In this document: piece by piece, positions 9,244 to 17,913 of the stretch | How positions within the stretch are numbered: position 1 is the stretch's first letter | Layout of the letters: every line of letters starts with the position of its first letter | From: JBCDGZ01 sp038750655 | Lineage (GTDB): Bacteria > Bacteroidota > Bacteroidia > Chitinophagales > Saprospiraceae | Assembly (NCBI GenBank): GCA_038750655.1 | Contig: JBCDGZ010000057.1 | Location: forward strand, 1 to 44,875 | DNA: 44,875 nucleotides | Direction of reading: 5' to 3' | Notes under the pieces: model-generated | The model's input: only the letters and a program-made list of their open reading frames with translations | Database searches by the model: none | Told to the model about the DNA's origin: nothing | Made by a program: the position numbers and the translations under genes

Positions 9244-10557
9244 TTAGCGCACAAGGACCTTTCCGACAACCCGCTCTTCGCGATTACTCAGCTCTACCCA
9301 GTAGATTCCCGTAGGTAGGCCGCTGAGATTGATCTGGCTATTATCCGTCGCCACCTCTACCGGTACAACTGCTCCTAACAGGCTCCGCACCTGCACTTGA
9401 TAATCTGTCAGTTGACGATTGCCGAGCTGTAGAAAAACTTCGCCCCGGGTGGGGTTGGGGAAAAGCGCCAGTGCTTCACTAGCCAGGTCTTTGACCGAGG
9501 TCGGATTGCAGTTCTCTACCAAATTACAGCGGGGTCCTTCAAGTACGCCGCGCATAATGTTGATTTGCCCCTCTGTAAAGCTGCTCATGCAGGATTCGCT
9601 GGCGTAGTCCATATAATTTTCGATCATATCTGGCAGATCGTCATTGGGATCAATGCAAGTATTTCGAGTGGCATCGCAGCCCCAGTTGGCTTGACTGCCT
9701 GTGTTAGGCGTGTCGGTGACGCCATCGTCCTCTTCGCAACTGTCGCCTCCAAAGATGCCGCCACCATCGCCCCAGATGTGGCGCAATCCAAGGTAATGTC
9801 CGATTTCGTGTACGGCGGTGCGGCCTCGAAATTCCATGAGCTGGTTACTCCCGGGGATCATAACATCGAAGCTACTGCTACGGCCGAAGGACTTATAGTC
9901 GATCACCACGCCATCCAGCTCTGGCGAAGGAGCGGCGACGCCGTCGGGCCAGTTGGGTAAATCGGCGGGAGGATAGGCGTAGCCTAGTATGAGGCCAACG
10001 GCCTGACCGCCAAAAGTTAACGGCTGGAGGTGGCAAACCCAGATGTTGAGGTAGCTATCCGTATCCCAGGCATCACTGCCGCCATCGGCAGCACGCTTGA
10101 CTTCATCGGGTAAGCCGAAGAGGGAAGGGCTGAATTCACTGGTCGTTTCGACCCGCTCTGTAGCCACTAATTCAAATTCAATCATCGGGTCTCCGACAAC
10201 AGGCTCAAAAATAGGACGAACATCATCAGCATTGGCATTAAGGCGGCGAAAGTCCTCGTTGAGGACGTCGATTTGGCTTTGGATGATACTGTCTGAGAGG
10301 TTTTCTTCCGTTTCCTTCCAAACCACATGAACAACAACAGGGATCGTGTAAACATCAGAACGGCTGCCCTGGCTTTCCTGGCCCCGCCGCTTCGCTTCCT
10401 CGAAGACCTTATCCGTCTGCTCAATGAAGCCGGGATACTGCCGCTCCAGTTGTTGTTTAATTAAATCATACCCACACAACACGGAAGAATGGGGCTGCTG
10501 AGCAACCAGCGTGGCGCTTAGAGTCAACAGAAAAAGTACAAGTTTAGCAATTTTCAT
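9244..10557 (-). CDS. Secreted M43-family zinc metalloprotease with T9SS type A sorting domain
   Basis: A 437-residue protein. The signal peptide is about residues 1-19 (TLVA|QQPHS, Gln at +1). A propeptide-like segment runs to about residue 65. The catalytic domain is about 70-345, with zinc motif HEIGHYLGLRH at 250-260, the following 'IWGD', a Met-turn 'ENYMDY' near 313-318, and Cys-rich stretches (SCEED, GCDATRNTC) typical of the cytophagalysin/pappalysin (M43B) group. From about residue 362 a type A sorting domain follows ('LFPNPTRGEVFLQL', 'GLPTGIYWVEL', ending 'VVGKVLVR'). It is probably released or attached at the cell surface and degrades protein. It is transcribed away from the HAD gene across a 304-bp gap. 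Confidence 0.93.
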   Translation of the reverse strand: MKIAKLVLFLLTLSATLVAQQPHSSVLCGYDLIKQQLERQYPGFIEQTDKVFEEAKRRGQESQGSRSDVYTIPVVVHVVWKETEENLSDSIIQSQIDVLNEDFRRLNANADDVRPIFEPVVGDPMIEFELVATERVETTSEFSPSLFGLPDEVKRAADGGSDAWDTDSYLNIWVCHLQPLTFGGQAVGLILGYAYPPADLPNWPDGVAAPSPELDGVVIDYKSFGRSSSFDVMIPGSNQLMEFRGRTAVHEIGHYLGLRHIWGDGGGIFGGDSCEEDDGVTDTPNTGSQANWGCDATRNTCIDPNDDLPDMIENYMDYASESCMSSFTEGQINIMRGVLEGPRCNLVENCNPTSVKDLASEALALFPNPTRGEVFLQLGNRQLTDYQVQVRSLLGAVVPVEVATDNSQINLSGLPTGIYWVELSNREERVVGKVLVR

Positions 10558-10861
10558 AATAGTATTTTTTATTGTCTAGATGAATACAGTCCTCCAAAGA
10601 CCGCATAGGAAGATACGGCTTTTTCGAAAGCAGGCGATATACTTTCGGCAATCCATCCGACGAAAATTAATAAATAGGATGATCCGGTTTCCTAAACGGC
10701 AGGGAATCAATCGGATCAGGTGGGTATTCTGTAGAAGGTTTTCAAATGTAATATTAACTTCTGATCAACTTCTCGTTAAGAGTGATCAAAAGTAAAGCAA
10801 TCAAGGCTAATTTCCATATTTTCCGGTCAGTTTTGTGCTCTAGCGTGGTATCTTTACCGCT
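10558..10861. other. 304-bp divergent intergenic region
   Basis: This spacer separates the divergent metalloprotease and HAD-phosphatase genes and must hold both promoters. A minus-strand TAnnTTTG box (TACATTTG) lies at 10743-10750, but the nearest TTG-like -33 match is only 15 bp away, so it is weak. A 71-codon plus-strand frame at 10580-10795 is Arg/Lys-rich, resembles no known protein and is treated as chance. No RNA gene or repeat was seen. Confidence 0.5.
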
Positions 10862-11509
10862 ATGAATCCGCTACAACTGATTATTTTTGACTGTGATGGC
10901 GTGCTGGTCGATAGCGAAGCCATCTCTAATCGACTCGTCGCCGAATTACTGCAGGAACTCAGCATCCCTATGAGTACAGAAGAATCGCTCCGTCAGTTTG
11001 CTGGTACTTCTATGGAGTATATTCGCAACTATATTCACCAACTCACCGGCCAGCCCCTACCCGAGAATTTCGAAGCCATCTACCGCAAGCGCAGCGCCCT
11101 TGCCTTCGCCGAAGAGTTGCAGCCTATTGAGGGAGTAGCCCGGGCGATTGAGGCCATTCCTTTGCCTCGCTGTGTCGCCTCCAACGGGCCTAGAGAAAAG
11201 ATTGTCACCAACCTAAAGATCACGGGCCTCTCTTCCTTTTTCAATGACAGGCTCTTTAGTGCCTACGACATCCAGCGTTGGAAACCAGCGCCCGACCTTT
11301 ACCTGCACGCTGCCGATCAGATGCAGGTGGCTACTCAGCAGTGCGTGGTGGTCGAAGACAGCAGCGCAGGCGTACAAGCGGCGATTGCTGCTGGGATGCG
11401 CGTGCTGGCCTACGGCGGCTCGGGTAATGCTGATCGCCTTCAGGCGGCTGGAGCGACTCAGGTCTTTGAGCATATGAGCGAACTCCCAGGACTGGTAAGC
11501 CGTCTGTAG
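10862..11509 (+). CDS. HAD-superfamily phosphatase (beta-phosphoglucomutase-like / YieH-like)
   Basis: A 215-residue cytosolic protein. Motif I is 'IIFDCDGVLVDSE' (Asp10 nucleophile, Asp12 acid/base). Motif II is 'CVASNGPREK'. Motif III is the Lys in 'RWKPAPDLYLHAA'. Motif IV is 'VVEDSSAGVQAA'. Together with an alpha-helical cap at residues about 17-85 this is subfamily I, the group holding beta-phosphoglucomutases and sugar-phosphate phosphatases such as E. coli YieH. The exact substrate cannot be set from sequence. A single-gene unit is likely; the next gene starts 108 bp on. Confidence 0.9.
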   Translation: MNPLQLIIFDCDGVLVDSEAISNRLVAELLQELSIPMSTEESLRQFAGTSMEYIRNYIHQLTGQPLPENFEAIYRKRSALAFAEELQPIEGVARAIEAIPLPRCVASNGPREKIVTNLKITGLSSFFNDRLFSAYDIQRWKPAPDLYLHAADQMQVATQQCVVVEDSSAGVQAAIAAGMRVLAYGGSGNADRLQAAGATQVFEHMSELPGLVSRL

Positions 11510-11617
11510 CCTCTACACACTGGATAAGCTAATATTTATCAACCACTAAAGTAACAAAAGTCAACACTTCTTGATCTGCTTTAGCCGACCTTGTTTTCGA
11601 CAAACAAATCGAAGATA

Positions 11618-12040
11618 ATGGAGAACCTAGCCGTTAAAGAAATTATGACTACTGCCCTAGTCACCATTCATACCAATGAACCCGTAAGCCGGGTCGCTCA
11701 GATTTTCAATCAACATCGTTTTCACCATATTCCAATTGTAGATTGTGCTGGCTGCATCGCTGGCATTATCAGTTTAAGCGATTTTGAACGCATTAAAAAC
11801 GGGCAAACCCTCTTTCGCAATCCCAAGATCGAAGCCTACGACAATGCTCTTTTTCAGACCATGCTTGCACAGGATATGATGACCCGAGACGTTGTCGAAC
11901 TCCGCCCTACGGATTCGATTCAACGAGCCTACGAAATTTTCAGAGACAACAAATTCAGAGCCCTGCCCGTCGTCGAAAAAGGCATACTGCGGGGAATCGT
12001 CACCCCTCTGGACATTCTCAATCACTTCTTCAAAAACTAA
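11618..12040 (+). CDS. Stand-alone CBS-domain-pair protein
   Basis: A 140-residue protein made of two CBS domains. The first (about residues 5-60) contains 'VKEIMTTALVTIHTNEPV' and 'HIPIVDCAGCIAGIISLSD'. The second (about 80-137) contains 'AQDMMTRDVVELRPTDSI' and 'ALPVVEKGILRGIVTPLD'. I start at the ATG at 11618 rather than the upstream TTG because the CBS fold begins right there. CBS pairs bind adenine nucleotides or SAM and regulate partner proteins. It ends 6 bp before a ligase-like gene that carries its own CBS pair, so the two are probably co-transcribed and functionally joined. Confidence 0.92.
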   Translation: MENLAVKEIMTTALVTIHTNEPVSRVAQIFNQHRFHHIPIVDCAGCIAGIISLSDFERIKNGQTLFRNPKIEAYDNALFQTMLAQDMMTRDVVELRPTDSIQRAYEIFRDNKFRALPVVEKGILRGIVTPLDILNHFFKN

Positions 12041-12046
12041 CACGCA

Positions 12047-13963
12047 ATGGGAGATTTCAGCGTCCGCAAAATCAACAATGCCGAGGAGCGGAGAAAAATG
12101 TACCAGCACGCCCTCGCAGACATCAAAGCATTTGAACAAATGCTGGCCGATCAGCAATTTGATACCAGTCCCGCTAAAATCGGCGCTGAACAAGAGCTTT
12201 GTATTGTCGACAAACATCAACAGCCTGCGCGTTCCGCGCTTCAGCTGCTCGATACCATTAATGACCCCCATTATACCAACGAGTTGGGCCTATTCAATAT
12301 GGAGATTAACCTGGACCCGCTGCTGCTTTCCGGTTCTTGTTTTAGCACGATGGAAACTGCATTGTTGGACCTGTTGAAAAAAGGCCAGCAAGCTGCCCGT
12401 GATGTCGAGGAAAATATTTTACTGGCGGGCATCCTTCCTACTTTAAAATACCACCACTTGGGCTTCGATTACATGACGCCCGTAGAGCGCTATCGCACCT
12501 TGAGTGCCGCCCTTTCCAATATCCGAGGAGCCAATTTTGAAATCTACCTGCAAGGCGTAGATGACTTGATGCTCTCTTTGGGCTCCGTGCTCTTTGAAGC
12601 CTGTAACACCAGCTTTCAGTTGCACCTACAGATTCACCCCGATGAATTCGTAGACCGTCATAATTGGGCGCAGATGATCTCCGGCCCGGTATTGTCGGCC
12701 TGCGTGAATTCGCCATTATTATTTGGAAATGAGCTTTGGGCCGAAACCCGCATTGCCTTGTTTAAGCAGAGTTTGGATACTCGAAGTTCACAGCGTTTTT
12801 TGAGGAAAAAATTACCTCGGGTCTACTTTGGCGATAGCTGGCTGCAGCACTCCGCCGCAGAGCTTTGGAAAAAAGACCTGATGCGCTTTCCGCTGCTAGT
12901 GACCTCCGATGATCTGGAAGATGCTCCACAAATGCTCCGAGAAGGTCGGACGCCCAACCTCCGAGGCATCCGCCTCCACAACGGCACCACCTACACCTGG
13001 AACCGCCTTTGCTACGGCTTCCCCAAAGGCAATCCCCATCTGCGCATCGAATGCCGCTACCTCCCCGCCGGGCCTTCGGCTGCCGATGAGATCGCCAACT
13101 TCGCCTTCTGGATTGGCCTGATGAACAGCGAACCTATTGGCGGCACAAAGTTCTGGAAAAAAGCAGATTTCAAAGCGGCCAAGAATAACTTCATCAAAGC
13201 TGCACGTACCGGCCTGCAAAGTGTTTTTCAATGGTTCGGCAAAAGCGTCCCCGCCCAAACCTTGATCCTGAATCAGCTCCTTCCGATGGCCCGTCAGGGC
13301 CTGCAAGCCAGTGGCGTTGCCGCCGCAGACATCGAACACTATCTGGGCATCATTGGCCGAAGGGTAAGTGCAGAAACAACCGGATCAGAGTGGATGGTGC
13401 AAAACTTCAGAACACTCTCGCAGCGCTACAGCCCCGCTATTGCGCAGCGCGAGCTAGTCCGGCTGATGCTGGATCATCAGGATCAAAATTTACCCGTCCA
13501 TCAATGGGAAAACATTGATCCCAAAGTTTACACACTAGCCGGGCAAACCTTGACCGTCGAACAACTGATGAGTACAGATGTGCTTTCTGTGAATGAGAAC
13601 GATAGCCTGGAGCTAGTTGAGCATATTCTGGATTGGAAAAAAATCCATCACCTCCCCATCGAAACCACCAATGGTGATCTAGTTGGCCTCATCACCGACG
13701 GCATGATCGAGCGCCTGAAGACGTCTACAGAGCAATGTCATTATGCCAAAGACGTTATGCTAAAACAGCTCTACACCATTGACCCTCAAGCTTCGATTGA
13801 ACAAGCCCAGCAGATCATGATCGAGTATCGGCTGAGTGGGCTGCCTGTAGTTTATCAAAACAAACTGGTGGGCATCATTACCCAACGTGACCTGGACCGA
13901 GTGGAGGAGGTCAGGCCAAAAAAAGCTTATGAATATCATGAGGAAAATCAATGGATGTACTAG
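12047..13963 (+). CDS. GCS2-type glutamate-cysteine ligase-like enzyme fused to a C-terminal CBS pair
   Basis: A 638-residue fusion. Residues about 1-480 match the carboxylate-amine/glutamate-cysteine ligase 2 fold, with an acidic metal-binding patch 'KIGAEQELCIVD' (Glu48, Glu50), 'FNMEINLDPL', 'FQLHLQIHPDEF' and 'LRIECRYLPAGPSAADE'. Residues about 500-625 are two CBS domains ('VEQLMSTDVLSVNENDSLE', 'HHLPIETTNGDLVGLITDG', 'AKDVMLKQLYTIDP', 'GLPVVYQNKLVGIITQRDL'). The enzyme part joins an amino acid to a glutamate-like acceptor using ATP; true cysteine specificity is unproven. The CBS part suggests control by adenylate level. It is encoded 6 bp after another CBS-pair gene. The fusion is larger than ordinary YbdK-type ligases, which are about 370 residues. 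Confidence 0.88.
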   Translation: MGDFSVRKINNAEERRKMYQHALADIKAFEQMLADQQFDTSPAKIGAEQELCIVDKHQQPARSALQLLDTINDPHYTNELGLFNMEINLDPLLLSGSCFSTMETALLDLLKKGQQAARDVEENILLAGILPTLKYHHLGFDYMTPVERYRTLSAALSNIRGANFEIYLQGVDDLMLSLGSVLFEACNTSFQLHLQIHPDEFVDRHNWAQMISGPVLSACVNSPLLFGNELWAETRIALFKQSLDTRSSQRFLRKKLPRVYFGDSWLQHSAAELWKKDLMRFPLLVTSDDLEDAPQMLREGRTPNLRGIRLHNGTTYTWNRLCYGFPKGNPHLRIECRYLPAGPSAADEIANFAFWIGLMNSEPIGGTKFWKKADFKAAKNNFIKAARTGLQSVFQWFGKSVPAQTLILNQLLPMARQGLQASGVAAADIEHYLGIIGRRVSAETTGSEWMVQNFRTLSQRYSPAIAQRELVRLMLDHQDQNLPVHQWENIDPKVYTLAGQTLTVEQLMSTDVLSVNENDSLELVEHILDWKKIHHLPIETTNGDLVGLITDGMIERLKTSTEQCHYAKDVMLKQLYTIDPQASIEQAQQIMIEYRLSGLPVVYQNKLVGIITQRDLDRVEEVRPKKAYEYHEENQWMY

Positions 13964-14034
13964 CATATCTCATCTCTCCAAAGGAGCTTTAAAGCTAACT
14001 TAGGTATTGTAAACGATCATTAAAACTTAAGATT

Positions 14035-14517
14035 ATGATAAAAGAAGTTAGTGGAGACATCCTCCTGACCAGCGCCCAGACCATCGCTCATGGCGTCGCC
14101 CCCCATGACCATTTCGACCGGGGTTTGGCGTTGAGCTTAAGAGAAAATTACCCCTCTATGGTTAAGGATTTCAGGCATTTCTGCCGATTGCGGAATCCCT
14201 CGCCCGGTGAAGCCTGGATGTGGGGGGGCGTTGGTGGCGTTCGGATTGTTAATCTCCTCACGCAAGAACCCGCTAAAAATGCCAAAGGACATCCCGGCGA
14301 AGCGACCCTGCACAATGTCAATCACGCATTGAGAAAGTTAGAGAAAATGGTGAAGGAAGAAAACCTGACCAGTCTAGCCATCCCTCGATTAGCTACTGGC
14401 TACGGTAACCTCGACTGGGAAGACGTACGTCCTTTGATTTACGATAAACTAGGGAAACTGAATATTCCCATCTACATCTACACGGTCTATAAAAAGGGCG
14501 AAAAGGCAGCAGAATAA
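14035..14517 (+). CDS. Macro-domain protein (ADP-ribose binding/hydrolysing, TARG1/ALC1-like)
   Basis: A 160-residue single-domain protein. 'VSGDILLTSAQTIAHGVAP' fits the first macro-domain strand and ligand loop, and 'AIPRLATGYGNLDWEDVRPL' fits the conserved 'iPxigxGxxxLxW' loop of the TARG1/DarG-like branch. Such proteins bind ADP-ribose and may remove it from proteins or DNA. No DarT-like ADP-ribosyltransferase is encoded beside it, so a toxin-antitoxin role is not supported here. It stands alone, with 71 bp before it and about 100 bp after it to the next gene. Confidence 0.85.
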   Translation: MIKEVSGDILLTSAQTIAHGVAPHDHFDRGLALSLRENYPSMVKDFRHFCRLRNPSPGEAWMWGGVGGVRIVNLLTQEPAKNAKGHPGEATLHNVNHALRKLEKMVKEENLTSLAIPRLATGYGNLDWEDVRPLIYDKLGKLNIPIYIYTVYKKGEKAAE

Positions 14518-14566
14518 TCCACTCTGTTGGAGGCCAACAAATTATCCCGAATGGTGAAGTCAACGA

Positions 14567-14596
14567 TTGCATCATCATTTGGGATATGTATATTTG
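14567..14596 (+). promoter_or_regulatory. Bacteroidetes-type promoter (TTG-N19-TATATTTG)
   Basis: TTG at 14567-14569 and TATATTTG at 14589-14596 are spaced by 19 bp, matching the Bacteroidetes -33/-7 consensus. Transcription would start near 14603, which favours the ATG at 14617 over the one at 14605 for the next gene. Confidence 0.65.
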
Positions 14597-14616
14597 TACT
14601 GTAGATGTATAGAATC

Positions 14617-15063
14617 ATGAGAATTGCCTACTGCTTTTTGACGCTGGTGCTCTTACTCTTCGCACTAAGCTGCGCTGATGAGCCCGAAACGTCGACCCGC
14701 TCCCAAGTCGCCCCCATCAATCCCAATGGCGATACCGAGCTGGCCCTGCTGATGCGCGAGATGTTCGATGATGCTATGCGGATGAAAACGCAAATTCAAA
14801 ATGACGAGCCGCCAAAGGTTCGCAAGCATTTCACAACGATGCTTACTGCCGAAGCTACCGAGCCAGAAAAGGCGGCCAGCCCTGAGTATAAGACCTTCGC
14901 CAATACTCACCTGGCTTTGTTAAAAGCATTGGAAAAAGCGCCGGCCAGTGAGGCCGAATCAGTCTATCGTAGTCTGGTAGAAAGTTGTATGAGTTGCCAT
15001 CGTGCGATGTGCCCTGGGCCGATGGTTCGGATTAAAAAATTGCGCCTTCCTAAAGCACAGTAA
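14617..15063 (+). CDS. Lipoprotein with C-terminal CxxCH heme site (cytochrome c'-like)
   Basis: A 148-residue protein from the ATG at 14617; a second in-frame ATG lies at 14605. 'MRIAYCFLTLVLLLFALSC' is a lipoprotein signal with lipobox FALSC. The rest is mostly helical. Near the C-terminus 'ESCMSCHRAMCPGP' carries one CxxCH heme-attachment motif. A heme site at the end of a four-helix bundle is the layout of cytochrome c', which binds gases or moves electrons. The assignment to that family is inference from layout. An extra Cys (RAMC) lies four residues after the heme His. A good promoter lies just upstream. Confidence 0.75.
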   Translation: MRIAYCFLTLVLLLFALSCADEPETSTRSQVAPINPNGDTELALLMREMFDDAMRMKTQIQNDEPPKVRKHFTTMLTAEATEPEKAASPEYKTFANTHLALLKALEKAPASEAESVYRSLVESCMSCHRAMCPGPMVRIKKLRLPKAQ

Positions 15064-15082
15064 ACAGGTAGGGCAATAAAGC

Positions 15083-15115
15083 TAACTCTGCGCAATAGCT
15101 TACTACGCAGAGTTA
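15083..15115 (-). terminator. Hairpin between convergent genes, probable thrS terminator
   Basis: A perfect 10-bp stem (taactctgcg 15083-15092 with cgcagagtta 15106-15115) around a 13-nt loop lies between the lipoprotein gene and the convergent thrS. On the minus strand it is followed by GCTTTATT, a weak T tract. It may serve both genes. Confidence 0.55.
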
Positions 15116-15128
15116 ACCTTGGGAGGTG

Positions 15129-17069
15129 CTAGAACTCGTAATCTGTCTCGGCCTTAAGGCGCTCCTCCAGCATCTGTAGGAACTCAGGAACCTTCATTGT
15201 TCCAATATTCCCTTCTCCTTTGCGGCGGATAGCGACCTCTCCATTGGCGACCTCCCGCTCTCCAATCACCAGCATGTACGGAATCTTCTGTACTTCGGCA
15301 TCGCGAATCTTACGACCAATCTTCTCCGTACGGCTATCTAGCTTCGGGCGGAATTCTTTGTTCAGTAACTGCTGCTCCACCTCTTTAGCATAATCCAGGA
15401 ATTTATCACTGATCGGCAAAATAGCGACCTGCTCGGGGGCGAGCCAGAGCGGGAAGTTGCCCGCATAGTGCTCTAACAAGAAGCCAATCATCCGCTCGTG
15501 GGTACTCAGTGGTGCCCGGTGAATGATGATCGGACGAGCTTTTTCGTTATCGGGAGTTGTGTAAGTCAGATCGAAACTCAACGGCTGAGCGAAGTCCACC
15601 TGGTTGGTGGCCAGGGTAAATTCACGGCCGATGGCACTCCAGATTTGGATGTCAATTTTAGGACCATAGAAAGCCGCTTCGTCGGGTACTTCAACGTAGG
15701 GTAGCTCTGAGTCTATGAGTACGCGGCGTACCATATCCTCAGTCTTTTTCCACAACTCAGGCTTATCCATGTACTTCTTACCCAATTTACTGGGCTCGTG
15801 CGTAGAGAAACGCATTTGGTACTTCTCAATACCCAAAATTTTGAAGTAATAAGTATAAAGGCGATTGACGGCTTTGAATTCTTCTTCGAACTGATCCTCG
15901 GTGCAGTAGATGTGCGCATCGTTCATTTGTAGGGAGCGGACGCGCATCAGGCCGAATAGCTCGCCCGATTTCTCGTAGCGATAGCAGGTGCCATACTCCG
16001 TATAACGCAGCGGCAGGTCGCGGTAGCTCCGCGGGCGGGCGTCGTAGATCATATGGTGATGCGGGCAGTTCATGGCCTTGAGATAGTAAGTTGTACCATC
16101 CATTTCCATGGGCGGGAACATTCCGTCTTTGTAGTACGGCAGGTGTCCACTGGTTAGGTACATACTTTCTTTAGCGATGTGAGGGGTGCGAACGCGCTTG
16201 TAGCCGGCGCGCGTTTCGGTGCGCTTGGCCAGGTCTTCCAGCTGATCGATGAGGAAGGCCCCGTTGGGCAGCCAGAGCGGTAGGCCAGGGCCAACCATAT
16301 CGTGGAAAGTAAAAATATCCAATTCTTGCCCGAGTTTACGGTGATCTCGCTCTCTGGCCTTTTCAAGCATTTCTAGGTGCTCATCTAACTGCTCCTGTTT
16401 GGGAAAAGAAACACCATAAATCCGAGTCAGCTGCTTATTATTTTCATCTCCTCGCCAGTAGGCCCCCGCAACGCTGAGCAGCTTAATGGCTTTAATATAC
16501 TTGGTACTTGGCAGGTGCGGTCCACGGCAGAGGTCAACAAAGCTGCCTTGCTTATAGAAGGTAATGCTCCCATCCTCCAAATCTTGCAACAACTCTAGCT
16601 TATACTCATCATCTTTTTCCGTGAAATACTTAATCGCGTCCGCCTTGCTGACATCTTCGCGCTCATAAGTGCTGTTATGGCTGACCAGCTTCTTCATTCT
16701 CTTCTCCAACTTCTCCAAATCGCGGTCGCTCAAGGTCCGGTCCCCCAGATCAATATCGTAGTAAAATCCACGATCGATAGCTGGACCAATTCCGAATTTT
16801 ACCCCCGGAAATTCCACCTCCAACGCCTCCGCCATCAAGTGGGCAGTAGAGTGCCAAAAGGTCGATTTCCCCTCATTATCCTCCCAGGTCAACAATTTCA
16901 GAGAGGAATCGTCTTGAATCGGGCGCGTCAAGTCCCAAACTTCTCCATTGACCTCTGCCGCCAGTACTTTCTTGGCCAGGCCGTGACTAATTGATTTGGC
17001 GATGTCCATAGCCGAGCTGCCTTTTTCGTACTCGCGCTGGTTGCCATCCGGGAAGGTAATATTGATCAT
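15129..17069 (-). CDS. thrS: Threonyl-tRNA synthetase
   Basis: A 646-residue, full-length class II synthetase that charges tRNA-Thr. A TGS domain spans residues 1-62. The editing domain carries HSTAH at 73-77 and 'FVDLCRGPHL'. The catalytic core contains 'MNCPHHHMIYD' with zinc-binding Cys, motif 2 'TEYGTCYRYEKSGELFGLMR', and motif 3 in 'HRAPLSTHERMIGFLLEH'. The anticodon-binding domain is at the C-terminus ('PLWLAPEQVAILPISDKF'). The ATG at 17069 is followed at once by the TGS domain. It is transcribed alone. The long upstream gap may hold leader regulation; one -7-like box lies at 17211-17218. Confidence 0.98.
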   Translation of the reverse strand: MINITFPDGNQREYEKGSSAMDIAKSISHGLAKKVLAAEVNGEVWDLTRPIQDDSSLKLLTWEDNEGKSTFWHSTAHLMAEALEVEFPGVKFGIGPAIDRGFYYDIDLGDRTLSDRDLEKLEKRMKKLVSHNSTYEREDVSKADAIKYFTEKDDEYKLELLQDLEDGSITFYKQGSFVDLCRGPHLPSTKYIKAIKLLSVAGAYWRGDENNKQLTRIYGVSFPKQEQLDEHLEMLEKARERDHRKLGQELDIFTFHDMVGPGLPLWLPNGAFLIDQLEDLAKRTETRAGYKRVRTPHIAKESMYLTSGHLPYYKDGMFPPMEMDGTTYYLKAMNCPHHHMIYDARPRSYRDLPLRYTEYGTCYRYEKSGELFGLMRVRSLQMNDAHIYCTEDQFEEEFKAVNRLYTYYFKILGIEKYQMRFSTHEPSKLGKKYMDKPELWKKTEDMVRRVLIDSELPYVEVPDEAAFYGPKIDIQIWSAIGREFTLATNQVDFAQPLSFDLTYTTPDNEKARPIIIHRAPLSTHERMIGFLLEHYAGNFPLWLAPEQVAILPISDKFLDYAKEVEQQLLNKEFRPKLDSRTEKIGRKIRDAEVQKIPYMLVIGEREVANGEVAIRRKGEGNIGTMKVPEFLQMLEERLKAETDYEF

Positions 17070-17913
17070 TGTATCAGTTTGTTGGTTGTCGTACTACATA
17101 TGTGTTAGCAATACGGTTTTTGAATGATAAGTGTTTCTCCCTCAATGCATTTTTACTGCCTATTTGTTCCCTGTTGCCGGGGAAAAATGAAGAGGGTGAG
17201 ATTGAGTTGGCAAATTTAAGAAAAATGTAAGTTCGAAGTTGAAATAAAAGGTAGTGCATCTTAGTGGAGGAAAGAAAAATGGACTACCCATCTTGTATAT
17301 TCAAACTTTTTGTGTTATCTTTCCTGTGCATTTCGATTTTTACCATCGTACCCAGCTTTACTAGCGACTTATCGATTATGATGGTGATCCCTAGTACGAT
17401 TTAGAGGCCGATGGATGGCCTCAATAGCAAGGAACATACCCTCTTCTCTTTTAAAGGCCTGGAGGGAGAAGGGGCTGCCCGCTTTCGAAAGGAAGTCTTG
17501 CAATCCCTCTATCTGTAAGTCCTGGCTAGCTATGGTTGGGGCTGATCAGCGGGTGGGGTGGGTTGGCGGTGGTGGTAGCTTGGGTGGGCCCTCCCAAAGC
17601 AAGCTATGCACCATGTCTCGACCGAATCTTGAGGAAAGCTTAAGTACCATAGCTACTTATCAGAGCTTATAATTTTTGCTAGATTTCTTTGCACTGGCCT
17701 ATTTAGCCGCCAGAAAATCAAGGGTATTTACCCAAGTAGCTTATCGTAGATTGGACTTACTCTTGATCCAACCGTTACGAAAGAATTTCGCGCAATCCAA
17801 AAAATAAAAGAGTAAGGACTTGACTTTTATCTAAAAAGTTACCAAATTGGGAACAAACGCATTATTCACATTATATCTTTTCTTTGCAATGTTGTACACA
17901 AAATTCAAAAACT
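17070..17913. other. 844-bp gene-poor region with short relic-like frames
   Basis: No complete known gene was found. A minus-strand TAAATTTG box at 17211-17218 could be the thrS -7 element, about 140 nt from its start, without a clear -33. Three short plus-strand frames look more protein-like than chance: 17279-17404 (41 codons, hydrophobic, preceded by a ggagg), 17411-17518 (35 codons, with 'FKGLEGEGAARFRKEVLQSL') and 17676-17807 (43 codons, with 'VAYRRLDLLLIQPLRKNF'). They may be gene remnants. A 6-bp inverted repeat (ACTTTT/AAAAGT) lies at 17823-17839, upstream of higB, with a loose promoter-like TTG/TATCTTTT pair after it. Confidence 0.45.

Noticed and set aside
10580..10795. 71-codon Arg/Lys-rich frame in the 304-bp divergent gap
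   Set aside because: Composition and position fit chance translation of an AT-rich promoter region.
17415..17672. 85-codon frame in the gap after thrS
   Set aside because: Gly/Val/Trp/Ser-biased text over a G-rich tract; an overlapping 35-codon frame (17411-17518) looks more protein-like. Neither is called a gene.
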